The notes under the pieces were generated by a model. It saw only the letters and a list, made by a program, of their open reading frames with translations. It searched no databases and was not told the DNA's origin. Below, one piece after another: positions 39,627 through 47,325 of a stretch of DNA of 47,554 bases. How positions within the stretch are numbered: the first letter of the stretch is position 1; every line of letters begins with the position of its first letter. The DNA lies in the NCBI GenBank assembly GCA_003176045.1, contig PSRM01000302.1, positions 1-47,554 of the forward strand. Reading direction: 5' to 3'. The DNA comes from Verrucomicrobiota bacterium (GTDB lineage Bacteria > Verrucomicrobiota > Verrucomicrobiia > Limisphaerales > UBA8199). Both the position numbers and the translations under genes were made by a program.

Positions 39627-42119
39627 TTAAGGTGGCCAGCTCAGATGCTTGTGCAGAAACTCAAACGTGCCAACTCCGTTGATCTCATGGCCGCCATCAA
39701 AGAATTCAATGGCTGTGCGGTCGGGAATTCCGAGGTCCTGGTAAAGCATTCGCACCTTGGCGTATTCGGTGGCGACCCATTCATCGGGCGCAAGGCGATC
39801 ATTATGGCCGCGCTCGACCATGAACGGGCGCGGCGCCATCAGAGCCGCCATTTCGGCGCAATCGAAGGTGTTGCCGAGATTGAACTCAGGCATCTCGTAC
39901 TCCCCAAGGAAAAGATAGCTCGTTGGAGAGTCCAGTGAGACATTCTTCCTTACCCACTGATTGAAATTGCCCGAACAGATCGAGAGGCAATACCCGCTGT
40001 GCGTGGAACTGGTACCAAGTACCGCGGGCAAGCGCAGTGCTGCCATGCCGCCGTAAGACATCCCGTAAAAGGCGATATGCTGCTCGTCCACAAAGGGCAG
40101 GGTGGCTAGCCAACTCAACATGCGTTCGTGCTGGGCGACTATCACTGAAAATAAAGTCAACCCGAGCGGATTGGCTTTACGCTGTAATTGGCGAAATTTT
40201 TCGTGACCGCGGTAGGGATTGTGTGGCAGAAAAACCACGAAGCCCTGGTCGGCCAAGGTTGCAGCGAAAGCCTTGTAAGCTTTAAACACCCGATTCGTCG
40301 GATTCTCTTCGAGCAGATCGGTCGGCAACCCTTCCAGGCCGTGCTGGCATACTACCACGGGACGTCGTGGCTGGACTTTGAGATCCTTCGGCACCAGCAG
40401 ATAGCCCCACGCGAACACGTCCGGCAAAACATCCGGTAGCACCACTTCGTATCCCGTCCATTTTGCCCGATCGAAAGCTTTGCGGCTCCTTGGCTCGGCT
40501 TTAGAGGTTTGAGCCACGGGTATTCGGCCGATCACATCCTCCCAAAACGCCTTTCTCAGCGGAGCACATGATTTCTGGTACTCTTCGATGGAATTCGTTC
40601 TAATTTTGCTCCAGAAGAATTCGCCGCGCGACTTTCCGGACTGGTCAAAAAGCTTCTGGGTGTAGTCTTCCAAATCTTTGATTTGCCGGTGCTGCCGCTC
40701 TGGAGCGGCAACAGCATCCAGGTTCGTGACCCACACAGGAGCCGGCCCAGGTTGCTTAACCCGATCTGCCTTAAATCCCATCGCCCGCAGAAACGCAAGT
40801 AAGGCCCGGTCCGACCCGGGCCCGGTTTCCATTCCCTCGTTGCCTGAGATCAACTCAATGTGATCAAAAACTTTTGGATCGCCGCTCTTTAGCAGCCCTT
40901 TCGCTCGTTCGACCTCCGCCTCGACCGACGAATAATCCGGTGTGGTCAGTTTCCCTGGAGCCGCGCCTGATCGGCCTTTCTCCGATGGCGGCGGACCGGA
41001 AATGGCGGGCACCGGACTGTATTCCACGATGAGTGGTCTAGGGGCAATTAGAGTGGCCAACTCAGCGTCCCCAAACTCGCGCAGCAAACCGAACACATTC
41101 CGGTAAACCGGTTCTTCCCAAAGGCGCTGGCGAGAGTCGAAGTAGCCACTCACCAGCGTGGCAGAAACTCGTGGTTCCACGGCAGCGGTGTATAGCGCCA
41201 AAAGACCCCCTTCACCATACCCGGCAACTCCGATGCGGAAGGGCGGTCGCAACGCGGGCAGGCGCTCGCCCGGTTCGATTTCGGCGAGTTGAAAGTTCTT
41301 AAAAGCAAAGTACTCAACCATCCTCACGATTTTCTCCAACTCGTAACCGATGATCTGTCTGCCCATTTCGTAAGCGGGCCGGTAAATCCATTCACGATGC
41401 GGTTGACTTGTAAATCGTTTGAGCGTCGTACTGCCTGACCAAGTGTCCTTACGATCAATCAAAACAGGGACGAGCACATCACACCCATTCTCGGCCAACC
41501 GCCGGGCAAACTGCCTTTCTGGCGGGAGGTCAGGCGCAAGGCCCGCGAGCATCTCGGGCGTTTGATCGGCATCTGGAATCGCAATCACGGTGGCGAAAGG
41601 CGTTGAGGTAGGGAGCGGGTGGGCCCGCTTGGCTTCAAGCCAGAGTCCCGCGCCCGTCACCCCCTCGAAGGCTTCCCAACTCACCGGGTATACCTTAAAT
41701 GCTGCGCTTTCCGCGATTTTGCCGCCGTCGCCTTCTCTGTTGAGCACAGTAAAACCGGCAAATCCTCGATCCACCGCTCCGATGATGTTGCGCAATTTCG
41801 TGCGGTTCGTTTCGATGGATTTTTCATAGGCTTGGGCGGAGGAAAAATTTCGATGCCAATATTTGGCTCTATTCGTGATCGAAACCTCCGTTTCACGCAG
41901 CAGAAACTTATCAATCCCCTCCACCATTTGCGCCGACAAATCGCCGGACATAGTGAACGGTTTTGTGTGCGGCAAAGTTTCCTGGGCGGTAGCACTGCTG
42001 AAGATAGCCCAAAAGAAAAGGATGTTTCCAATTCGGAATGACTTACAACCTCGAATAAACGCGAACGTATGCGAGAAAATTAAAGTCCAGCACAAAGATT
42101 CGCGTGGATTCGCGTTCAT
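39627..42119 (-). CDS. Secreted tandem alpha/beta hydrolase (acetyl-xylan-esterase-like)
   Basis: 830 residues from MNANPRESLCW; this start itself lies in a GCGAATGAACGCGAATC repeat, so it is uncertain. A hydrophobic segment NILFFWAIFSSATAQ looks like a signal peptide. There are two hydrolase-fold halves. In the first the nucleophile elbow reads GVAGYGEGGLLAL, with no Ser, so it is probably inactive. In the second, GMSYGG (Ser688) is a good elbow, with PRPFMVERGHNDRLAP and FFDGGHEINGVG giving the Asp and His. It resembles carbohydrate esterases and dienelactone-hydrolase-like enzymes of verrucomicrobia; substrate unknown. Confidence 0.85.
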   Translation of the reverse strand: MNANPRESLCWTLIFSHTFAFIRGCKSFRIGNILFFWAIFSSATAQETLPHTKPFTMSGDLSAQMVEGIDKFLLRETEVSITNRAKYWHRNFSSAQAYEKSIETNRTKLRNIIGAVDRGFAGFTVLNREGDGGKIAESAAFKVYPVSWEAFEGVTGAGLWLEAKRAHPLPTSTPFATVIAIPDADQTPEMLAGLAPDLPPERQFARRLAENGCDVLVPVLIDRKDTWSGSTTLKRFTSQPHREWIYRPAYEMGRQIIGYELEKIVRMVEYFAFKNFQLAEIEPGERLPALRPPFRIGVAGYGEGGLLALYTAAVEPRVSATLVSGYFDSRQRLWEEPVYRNVFGLLREFGDAELATLIAPRPLIVEYSPVPAISGPPPSEKGRSGAAPGKLTTPDYSSVEAEVERAKGLLKSGDPKVFDHIELISGNEGMETGPGSDRALLAFLRAMGFKADRVKQPGPAPVWVTNLDAVAAPERQHRQIKDLEDYTQKLFDQSGKSRGEFFWSKIRTNSIEEYQKSCAPLRKAFWEDVIGRIPVAQTSKAEPRSRKAFDRAKWTGYEVVLPDVLPDVFAWGYLLVPKDLKVQPRRPVVVCQHGLEGLPTDLLEENPTNRVFKAYKAFAATLADQGFVVFLPHNPYRGHEKFRQLQRKANPLGLTLFSVIVAQHERMLSWLATLPFVDEQHIAFYGMSYGGMAALRLPAVLGTSSTHSGYCLSICSGNFNQWVRKNVSLDSPTSYLFLGEYEMPEFNLGNTFDCAEMAALMAPRPFMVERGHNDRLAPDEWVATEYAKVRMLYQDLGIPDRTAIEFFDGGHEINGVGTFEFLHKHLSWPP

Positions 42120-42150
42120 TCGCGGTTTGTAAGCGCTGTCTATCCGCGCC

Positions 42151-42756
42151 TTACTCGCCGCCATCCTTGCGCAGGCGAATAAACGGCAGTTTCACCGTCT
42201 TTTGGAAAAAGCCCAGCAACGATTTCTTTTTCGGCTTTTCCCCTCCCAACGGGGCGCAAACGTGGCTGCAGATCGGGCAGAGCTTCAGGATTTTGCCTCC
42301 CCGCCGCCGTAGCCGATGCACGCATTTTTCGCAGAGCACCTCAAGGCAGTTATTACACTGATGTGTAGCGCGGAAGTCTGGATGGCGCGGGCAGATCAAC
42401 GCGCCATCGGGCAAGACTACCGGTGGCGCAGGCCGGGGCAGGTCGAACGTCGGTATGGAGATTCGCACGTCCGTCGTTTCAACAGCGAGCTCCACGTCGC
42501 CCAAGGACAGCGTTTGACCGGCCTGGAGCGTACCTGCCCGGGTCCGCTGACCTTCAACAAAGGTGCCGTTGGTGGAGTCGCAGTCCCGCACTGTCAAGCC
42601 ATCGTTCGCGAGTACCAGTTCGCAGTGGCGCCCCGAGATGGTGGGATGCTCGATTCGAAAATCGTTGTCCGAGCTGCGCCCAAAACGATTCACCCCCAGC
42701 TTGAGTTCAATCACCTGGTCGCCGAACCCATCCGATTTTATAATCAGCCTCGCCAT
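42151..42756 (-). CDS. FHA-domain protein with cysteine-rich (zinc-ribbon/B-box-like) tail
   Basis: 201 residues from MARLIIKSDGFG; the region upstream in frame is repeat DNA. FHA domain about residues 1-100: RFGRSSDNDFRIEHPTISGR, DCDSTNGTFVEG and AGQTLSLGDVELAVE, a phosphothreonine-binding module. A proline-rich linker leads to a Cys/His cluster, CPRHPDFRATHQCNNCLEV, CEKCVHRL and CPICSHVCAPL, that could bind zinc. The end is basic and hydrophobic (KKKSLLGFFQKTVKLPFIRL), possibly membrane-associated. Signalling role inferred; partner kinase not seen here. Confidence 0.85.
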   Translation of the reverse strand: MARLIIKSDGFGDQVIELKLGVNRFGRSSDNDFRIEHPTISGRHCELVLANDGLTVRDCDSTNGTFVEGQRTRAGTLQAGQTLSLGDVELAVETTDVRISIPTFDLPRPAPPVVLPDGALICPRHPDFRATHQCNNCLEVLCEKCVHRLRRRGGKILKLCPICSHVCAPLGGEKPKKKSLLGFFQKTVKLPFIRLRKDGGE

Positions 42757-43085
42757 TTGGCTCCTTATTAGAGACAAACTATTATCAGGAATGGCTGGGC
42801 CTGTCGAGGGCAATAAGCGCATCGGAGCGCGGAAGCGCGGAGGGGCGCATTTCTGGGTGGGGCTTTGATCACGCGAAAGTAGCGCAGGTTTCCAACCTGC
42901 TGTATCGCCGATTTCCAATCGGCAGACCGCCCGATCAGTCAAGCACACCCAGTTCGCAGGCTGGAAGCACTGCGATACAGCAGATTGGAAATCTGCGCTA
43001 CAATGACACGATACGTCCATCTGAACCAGGCAGTTGCTCTTTGCGAGCCGGTGTGCTATGGGATTAACAAGGAAGGATTGGATAT
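42757..43085. other. Intergenic repeat region before phhB
   Basis: Contains the second copy of the 51-bp TCC-loop hairpin repeat (42,876-42,926) and its inverted partner to 43,001. The translation upstream of the FHA start (RLEIGDTAGWKP) is repeat-derived, not a gene. An AAGGAAGGAT stretch near 43,070 could be the phhB ribosome binding site. Confidence 0.7.
42876..43001. repeat. TCC-loop hairpin repeat, copy 2, with inverted partner
   Basis: Copy 2 is 42,876-42,926. Its first 28 bases from 42,879 pair with 42,974-43,001 (2 differences, both compensated between the two halves of the small hairpin). Small hairpins are 42,884-42,900, 42,907-42,923 and 42,980-42,996 (GCAGATT-GGA-AATCTGC). Confidence 0.95.
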
Positions 43086-43412
43086 ATGACTGCATTAGCT
43101 GAAAAAGAGTGTGTTCCGTGCAAAGGCGGAGTTCCGGCCTTGAAGGGCAAAGAATTGGCCGATTACGCCAAAGAATTAAACAGCGCCTGGCGCGTGGTAA
43201 ACGAGCATCACCTCGAAAGAGAATTCAAATTCAAGGATTTTCGCGAGGCACTCGACTTTACCAACCAGGTAGGTGAACTTGCTGAGTCCCAGGGCCATCA
43301 TCCGGATATTTATCTGGCCTGGGGCAAGGTGAAACTGACGCTCTGGACGCATAAGATTGACGGACTCACCGAGAGCGACTTTGTCTTCGCGGCGAAGGTG
43401 GATCAATTGTGA
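43086..43412 (+). CDS. phhB: Pterin-4a-carbinolamine dehydratase
   Basis: 108 residues. Core motif ESQGHHPDIYLAWGKVKLTL (the E-x-x-x-HHP-D... pterin site) and WTHKIDGLTESDFVFAAKVD. It dehydrates 4a-hydroxy-tetrahydrobiopterin, recycling pterin cofactor for aromatic amino acid hydroxylases, and in bacteria can serve in molybdopterin metabolism too. An AAGGAAGGAT element precedes the ATG. The nearby putative molybdenum-carrier gene makes a pterin/Moco context conceivable. Confidence 0.95.
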   Translation: MTALAEKECVPCKGGVPALKGKELADYAKELNSAWRVVNEHHLEREFKFKDFREALDFTNQVGELAESQGHHPDIYLAWGKVKLTLWTHKIDGLTESDFVFAAKVDQL

Positions 43413-43519
43413 AGGAGGGTTCAGGCTTTCAGGATAAAACGGAGCGGCCCCAGATAATGGGCTCTGTGGTTTAAATCCGAATTCGAAGCTCGAACTCCGA
43501 AATCTCGACCTCTCGGCTG

Positions 43520-43876
43520 CTATAGGTGGAAGTGCGGATTGTGGGCGAAGGCGAACTCCTCCACGACTCGACCGCCGATCAAATGCTCCTGAATGATCCG
43601 CTCCAGGACTGACGGGGTGCAGGAGTGATACCAGGTTCCTTCCGGATAAACCACTGCGATAGGTCCCCGGGTACACACTCGGAAACAATTAGCTTTGGTT
43701 CGATAAATCAGAGGTTCCGGCCCTGCCAGATTGAGTTGCTTGAGCCTGCCCTTTAAGAATTCCCAGGCTTCCAAGCTTTGCTCGCGTGTCGAGCATTTGG
43801 GCTCCGTTTGGTCTGCACACAAAAAGATGTGCCTTTGATACAGCTCCAGGCCAAGTGCCTGGGAAATTTTTTGCAA
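43520..43876 (-). CDS. Thioredoxin-like [2Fe-2S] ferredoxin
   Basis: About 118 residues if the TTG at 43,876 is used; upstream in-frame GTG 43,888 is also possible. Cysteines: one in [13 protein letters not shown] (C-x8-C overall), then [20 protein letters not shown] with C-x3-C, as in the thioredoxin-fold [2Fe-2S] ferredoxins related to the NuoE/HoxE subunit. TWYHSCTP and [12 protein letters not shown] follow. Electron carrier role likely. The divergent molybdenum-carrier-like gene begins 21 bp away. Confidence 0.82.
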   Translation of the reverse strand: MQKISQALGLELYQRHIFLCADQTEPKCSTREQSLEAWEFLKGRLKQLNLAGPEPLIYRTKANCFRVCTRGPIAVVYPEGTWYHSCTPSVLERIIQEHLIGGRVVEEFAFAHNPHFHL

Positions 43877-43897
43877 TCCATCGTCCACGACCCAAAT

Positions 43898-44362
43898 ATG
43901 ACAAAGATTGTTTCCGGTGGCCAGACTGGTGCGGACCGAGCGGCTCTCGACTTTGCCATCGCTCATGGCCTGCCGCACGGGGGATGGTGCCCAACCGGCC
44001 GCGTTGCCGAGGATGGCCCCATCGTTCTCAAGTACCAACTGATGGAGACGCCCAGCACTGACTCCGCCCAACGTACCGAATGGAACGTGCGCGATTCGGA
44101 TGGAACAGTGATCTTTTCGATCAGTCCGGAGTTGAGAGGGGGATCAGAATTGACGGCCAAGTTCGCGGGCGCATACTTGAAGCCCTGCCTGCATCTTTCA
44201 TTGGAAGCGCACGGAGACGCTGCTCCCGAACTGCTCCGTGCGTTCCTGAATAAACATCAGCTTCGGGTCTTGAACGTTGCGGGTTCGCGCCTGTCCGAAG
44301 AGCGTGGAATCGAACTGTTTACCCGCCAAACTCTTTTAGCTGCGCTCGTTAACCGACCGTGA
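43898..44362 (+). CDS. Putative molybdenum carrier / SLOG-family protein
   Basis: 154 residues from [15 protein letters not shown]. The [15 protein letters not shown] motif, [13 protein letters not shown] and the Rossmann-like [14 protein letters not shown] are typical of the family annotated as putative molybdenum carrier (cpYpsA-like, SLOG superfamily), which probably binds a nucleotide or cofactor. It is divergent from the ferredoxin gene, sharing a 21-bp gap, so promoters must overlap the coding regions. The true ligand is unproven; the terminator for the opposite gene follows. Confidence 0.85.
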   Translation: MTKIVSGGQTGADRAALDFAIAHGLPHGGWCPTGRVAEDGPIVLKYQLMETPSTDSAQRTEWNVRDSDGTVIFSISPELRGGSELTAKFAGAYLKPCLHLSLEAHGDAAPELLRAFLNKHQLRVLNVAGSRLSEERGIELFTRQTLLAALVNRP

Positions 44363-44365
44363 TTT

Positions 44366-44396
44366 CAAAAAAAGCGCGGACGTTACCGTCCGCGCT
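44366..44396 (-). terminator. Rho-independent terminator of the Gly/Ala-rich membrane protein gene
   Basis: A perfect 10-bp stem, AGCGCGGACG with CGTCCGCGCT (44,373-44,396), loop of 4, followed on the minus strand by a run of seven T (the A7 at 44,367-44,373 read in complement). It also matches the GGAGCGCGG repeat family. Confidence 0.85.
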
Positions 44397-44482
44397 CCAA
44401 AGATACACGGTTGGGGGTGCTCTCCTTAGCTTCAGCCCGGCAACCATGTAATTGCTAATTATTCGCTTTTTTTGGGGATCCT

Positions 44483-45091
44483 TTACGTTTCATATTGGCG
44501 GGTTTCGCTCATGAATCTTGCGCCATGAGCCGATCCACCAAACAGCGCCCCGGCCCCAAGGGCTAGCAAACCCACTAGAACCAGCACCAGGTTGCTGCCA
44601 GTCACTGCAAGGATACCCAGGATTACCGCGCCCAAGCCAAGCATTATCTGCCCGCTGGCTGCGCCGGCAAACAGGTAGCCTCGGAATGCCATGGGCGCGC
44701 CGCTAAACAGAAAACTGGCCCCCAAAACGATCAGCGCCACGGACAGCAGCGCCTCCGAGGACACACCTAGCAGGGCTAAAATGCCCAGCACGATGCCAGT
44801 TAGACCGCCCAGGAACCCCGCGCTCAAACCCGCCCCTGCGGCTGCTTCATATTCAGTCGCAGCCGGGAACGCCGAGGCCCCAATGGCCCCACCTTCCAAG
44901 AGGATTGCGGCGCCGACCACGATGGTCGCTATCCCTGCCAGCGTGCTGGAAAAGAGCCCAGCAAGCCCCACGATAGCCAGGGCCATCGTCGCCAGGGCTG
45001 CCACGGCCCCCATCGCCGAGCCTCCCGCGGCCCATTTGAGTGTTGTTTCCCGGGTTGTTTGTCCCTGCATTGTCTGAGTTGTAGCGTTCAT
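44483..45091 (-). CDS. Glycine/alanine-rich six-helix membrane protein
   Basis: 202 residues. Very rich in Gly, Ala, Leu; about six hydrophobic helices with GIVLGILALLGVSSEALLSV and GQIMLGLGAVILGILAVTGS, which resembles an internally repeated layout. It might belong to the HdeD/DUF308-like membrane proteins, but I cannot confirm that. A clear GGAAGGTG ribosome binding site precedes the ATG, and a strong terminator follows 87 bp after the stop. It is divergent from the AI-2E transporter gene. Confidence 0.82.
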   Translation of the reverse strand: MNATTQTMQGQTTRETTLKWAAGGSAMGAVAALATMALAIVGLAGLFSSTLAGIATIVVGAAILLEGGAIGASAFPAATEYEAAAGAGLSAGFLGGLTGIVLGILALLGVSSEALLSVALIVLGASFLFSGAPMAFRGYLFAGAASGQIMLGLGAVILGILAVTGSNLVLVLVGLLALGAGALFGGSAHGARFMSETRQYET

Positions 45092-45381
45092 ACTTCTTAC
45101 ACCTTCCTTTCGTTCTTTCGGTGGGCCTGTCGCCCACCAATAAAAACTTAAGCCTCGGTACCGGCTTTTCTATGAACCTTTGAAAGGTTTTAGGTAGGTG
45201 AATTACTACCAGTCCACGCGTGCAGAGCGAAAAACCGTGAGAAGGCTGAGCGAGAGCCGCCACCTGCTCAAATTCGCGCAAAGGACCATGAACGCTCACC
45301 TTTGACCGCCGACGCCTTGCTCGCGAGGTTCCGCCAGACGCTGGCTGTCCAGGTCAGTGGTTGTGGTCACTCTTGGGGCAA
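45092..45381. other. Divergent intergenic region with short palindromes
   Basis: Holds a hairpin GGTGGGC-CTGTC-GCCCACC (45,120-45,138), and the perfect palindrome AACCTTTGAAAGGTT (45,175-45,189), which could bind a regulator for either gene. No reliable promoter call. No gene is seen. Confidence 0.6.
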
Positions 45382-47325
45382 ATGGCCCTCTTGCAGGGGG
45401 TGCTCTGCCGGCGCAGATTCAGGAAAGTGGCAAACGGAACCCGCGCGACCAACGAGGCTGGCGGCACGACGCTGCTGACCGTTTTGATTGCGGTCGCCGT
45501 CCTCTATTTTGCTCGAGTGGTGCTCATACCGCTAGCCTTGGCGGTATTGCTGGCTTTCCTTCTGGCACCGCTGGTTATTGGCTTAAGGCGGTTGGGTCTG
45601 GGCCGAGTGATTTCTTCAGTCAGCGTCGTATTGCTTGCGTTTGTACTCCTGGCCGGCCTGGGCCTGACTATGGCATCTCAACTGACCGACCTGGCGCACA
45701 AGCTCCCCGAGTACCAGCAAAACATAAATCGCAAAGTCGAGTCCTTACGGGCTTCGGGCGGCGGCCTTATTAATCGCGTCACGCGTATGGTCACCAGCGT
45801 TACCTCCGAATTCACTCCCGCGCCATCGGCATCCCAGCGTCCCCAGGCTGCGGAGGAAAAGCCCGTGCCCGTCGAGATTCGCCGTAACCCATTCGCCCCG
45901 TTGGAACTCATCCAGAAGCTGCTTGGATCGGTCCTCAGCATCGCGGTTACGGCCATCATCGTGATTGTCTTCGTCATTTTTATCCTCATCGGCCAGGACG
46001 ATCTGCGTGACCGCTTGATCCGCCTTGGCGGCGCCCGACGCGTCAACATGACCACAAGGATGTTGGACGATGCGGCCCATCGCGTGAGCCGTTATCTGCT
46101 GGCGCAGTTGATAGTCAACCTGGGTTACGGGACCCTGACTGGGATCGGGGTTTATTTCCTTGGCGTTCCCAACCCGATGCTTTGGGGAATTCTGGCTGCT
46201 TTGCTGAGGTATATTCCGTATCTGGGCATTTGGATCGCTGCCGCAATGCCTGCAATCGTGGCGTTTGCGGTCGAACCTGAATGGGTCAAGGGCCCGCTGG
46301 TCTTCGCAATCTATTTTGGAATTGACCTGATAAATTACAATTTTGTCGAGCCGCTCTTTTACGGAACTTCGACTGGCCTGTCCGCCCTCGCTATTTTGGT
46401 TGCGGCGGTGTTCTGGACCTGGCTTTGGGGCCCGGTCGGCCTGCTGCTGGCAATTCCTTTAACCGTGTGCGTTGTCGTGCTGGGACGCCATGTCCCGAGG
46501 CTCGAATTCCTGAGCGTCATGCTCAGCGACGAACCGGTATTAACCGCTGACACGCGGTTTTACCAGCGCATGCTGGCCATGGACCTCGAGGATGCCACTG
46601 AAATCGCCGAGGAATTCCTGAACGAAAGATCACTGGAGGACCTCTATGACTCCGTCATCGTTCCTGCCCTCAGCATGGCTGAGGAAGACCGGCATCGAGG
46701 CAAGCTGGATAGCACGCGCCAGCAGTTCTTTTTCGACAAGATCCGCGCCCTGGTCGAGGATTTGGCCGAAAGCACCAATGGCTGGCCAGCGCCAAATCCG
46801 GTGGAAACGCCGGCGGGGCAGGGGACCGAAAGCTCGGAGTCGGGGAGAGCCTCGTCCGCGTACAGGGTGGGCATACCGGCACTGCAGCGGACCGAAAGCC
46901 CCAACCAAGCCTCCAATGCAAACGGCGCTGCGGTTCTGTGCGTACCGGCTCGAGATAAGGCCGACGAAATCGCCACCTTGATGCTCACACAATTGCTTCA
47001 ACGCCGCCACATTGCCGCAAAACTCGTTCCCGTGCATGATGCGGAAGATGATTCGTTGAAGGAAATAGCCGACACGCCGCCGAAAATCGCCTGTATTTGC
47101 GCCGTGCCGCCCTTCGGTTATACCCATGCGCGGCATTTTTGTCGGCGGTTGCAGGAGGAGTTTTCACACGTAAAGCGCATTGCCGCAGTACTCACCGAAG
47201 CCGATTCCGAAGATCTCAAGCACCGTCAGCCACCGATCCCTGCCGACGATCTTGCCACAAGCCTCAAACAAGCTGTGGCGCAGATGGTCGCATTGCTGCC
47301 TCCCGATGGCGCTCCGGCTCGTTAA
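45382..47325 (+). CDS. AI-2E family transporter with cytosolic C-terminal domain
   Basis: 647 residues from MALLQGVLCRRR; a TTG 21 bases upstream is also in frame. Membrane core of the AI-2E family (PF01594 type): VVLIPLALAVLLAFLLAPLV, then RVSRYLLAQLIVNLGYGTLT and IGVYFLGVPNPMLWGILAAL, LLRYIPYLGIWIAAAMPAIV. After about residue 390 comes a soluble tail with RQQFFFDKIRALVEDLA, a Gly/Ser-rich linker and a Rossmann-like end (AVLCVPARDKADEIATLMLT ... KIACICAVPPFGYTHARHFC). Export role and substrate unproven. Confidence 0.9.
   Translation: MALLQGVLCRRRFRKVANGTRATNEAGGTTLLTVLIAVAVLYFARVVLIPLALAVLLAFLLAPLVIGLRRLGLGRVISSVSVVLLAFVLLAGLGLTMASQLTDLAHKLPEYQQNINRKVESLRASGGGLINRVTRMVTSVTSEFTPAPSASQRPQAAEEKPVPVEIRRNPFAPLELIQKLLGSVLSIAVTAIIVIVFVIFILIGQDDLRDRLIRLGGARRVNMTTRMLDDAAHRVSRYLLAQLIVNLGYGTLTGIGVYFLGVPNPMLWGILAALLRYIPYLGIWIAAAMPAIVAFAVEPEWVKGPLVFAIYFGIDLINYNFVEPLFYGTSTGLSALAILVAAVFWTWLWGPVGLLLAIPLTVCVVVLGRHVPRLEFLSVMLSDEPVLTADTRFYQRMLAMDLEDATEIAEEFLNERSLEDLYDSVIVPALSMAEEDRHRGKLDSTRQQFFFDKIRALVEDLAESTNGWPAPNPVETPAGQGTESSESGRASSAYRVGIPALQRTESPNQASNANGAAVLCVPARDKADEIATLMLTQLLQRRHIAAKLVPVHDAEDDSLKEIADTPPKIACICAVPPFGYTHARHFCRRLQEEFSHVKRIAAVLTEADSEDLKHRQPPIPADDLATSLKQAVAQMVALLPPDGAPAR

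Noticed and set aside
42757..43095. 113-residue N-terminal extension of the FHA gene
   Set aside because: Encodes RLEIGDTAGWKP-type repeat DNA, with the FHA domain starting right at MARLIIKSDG.
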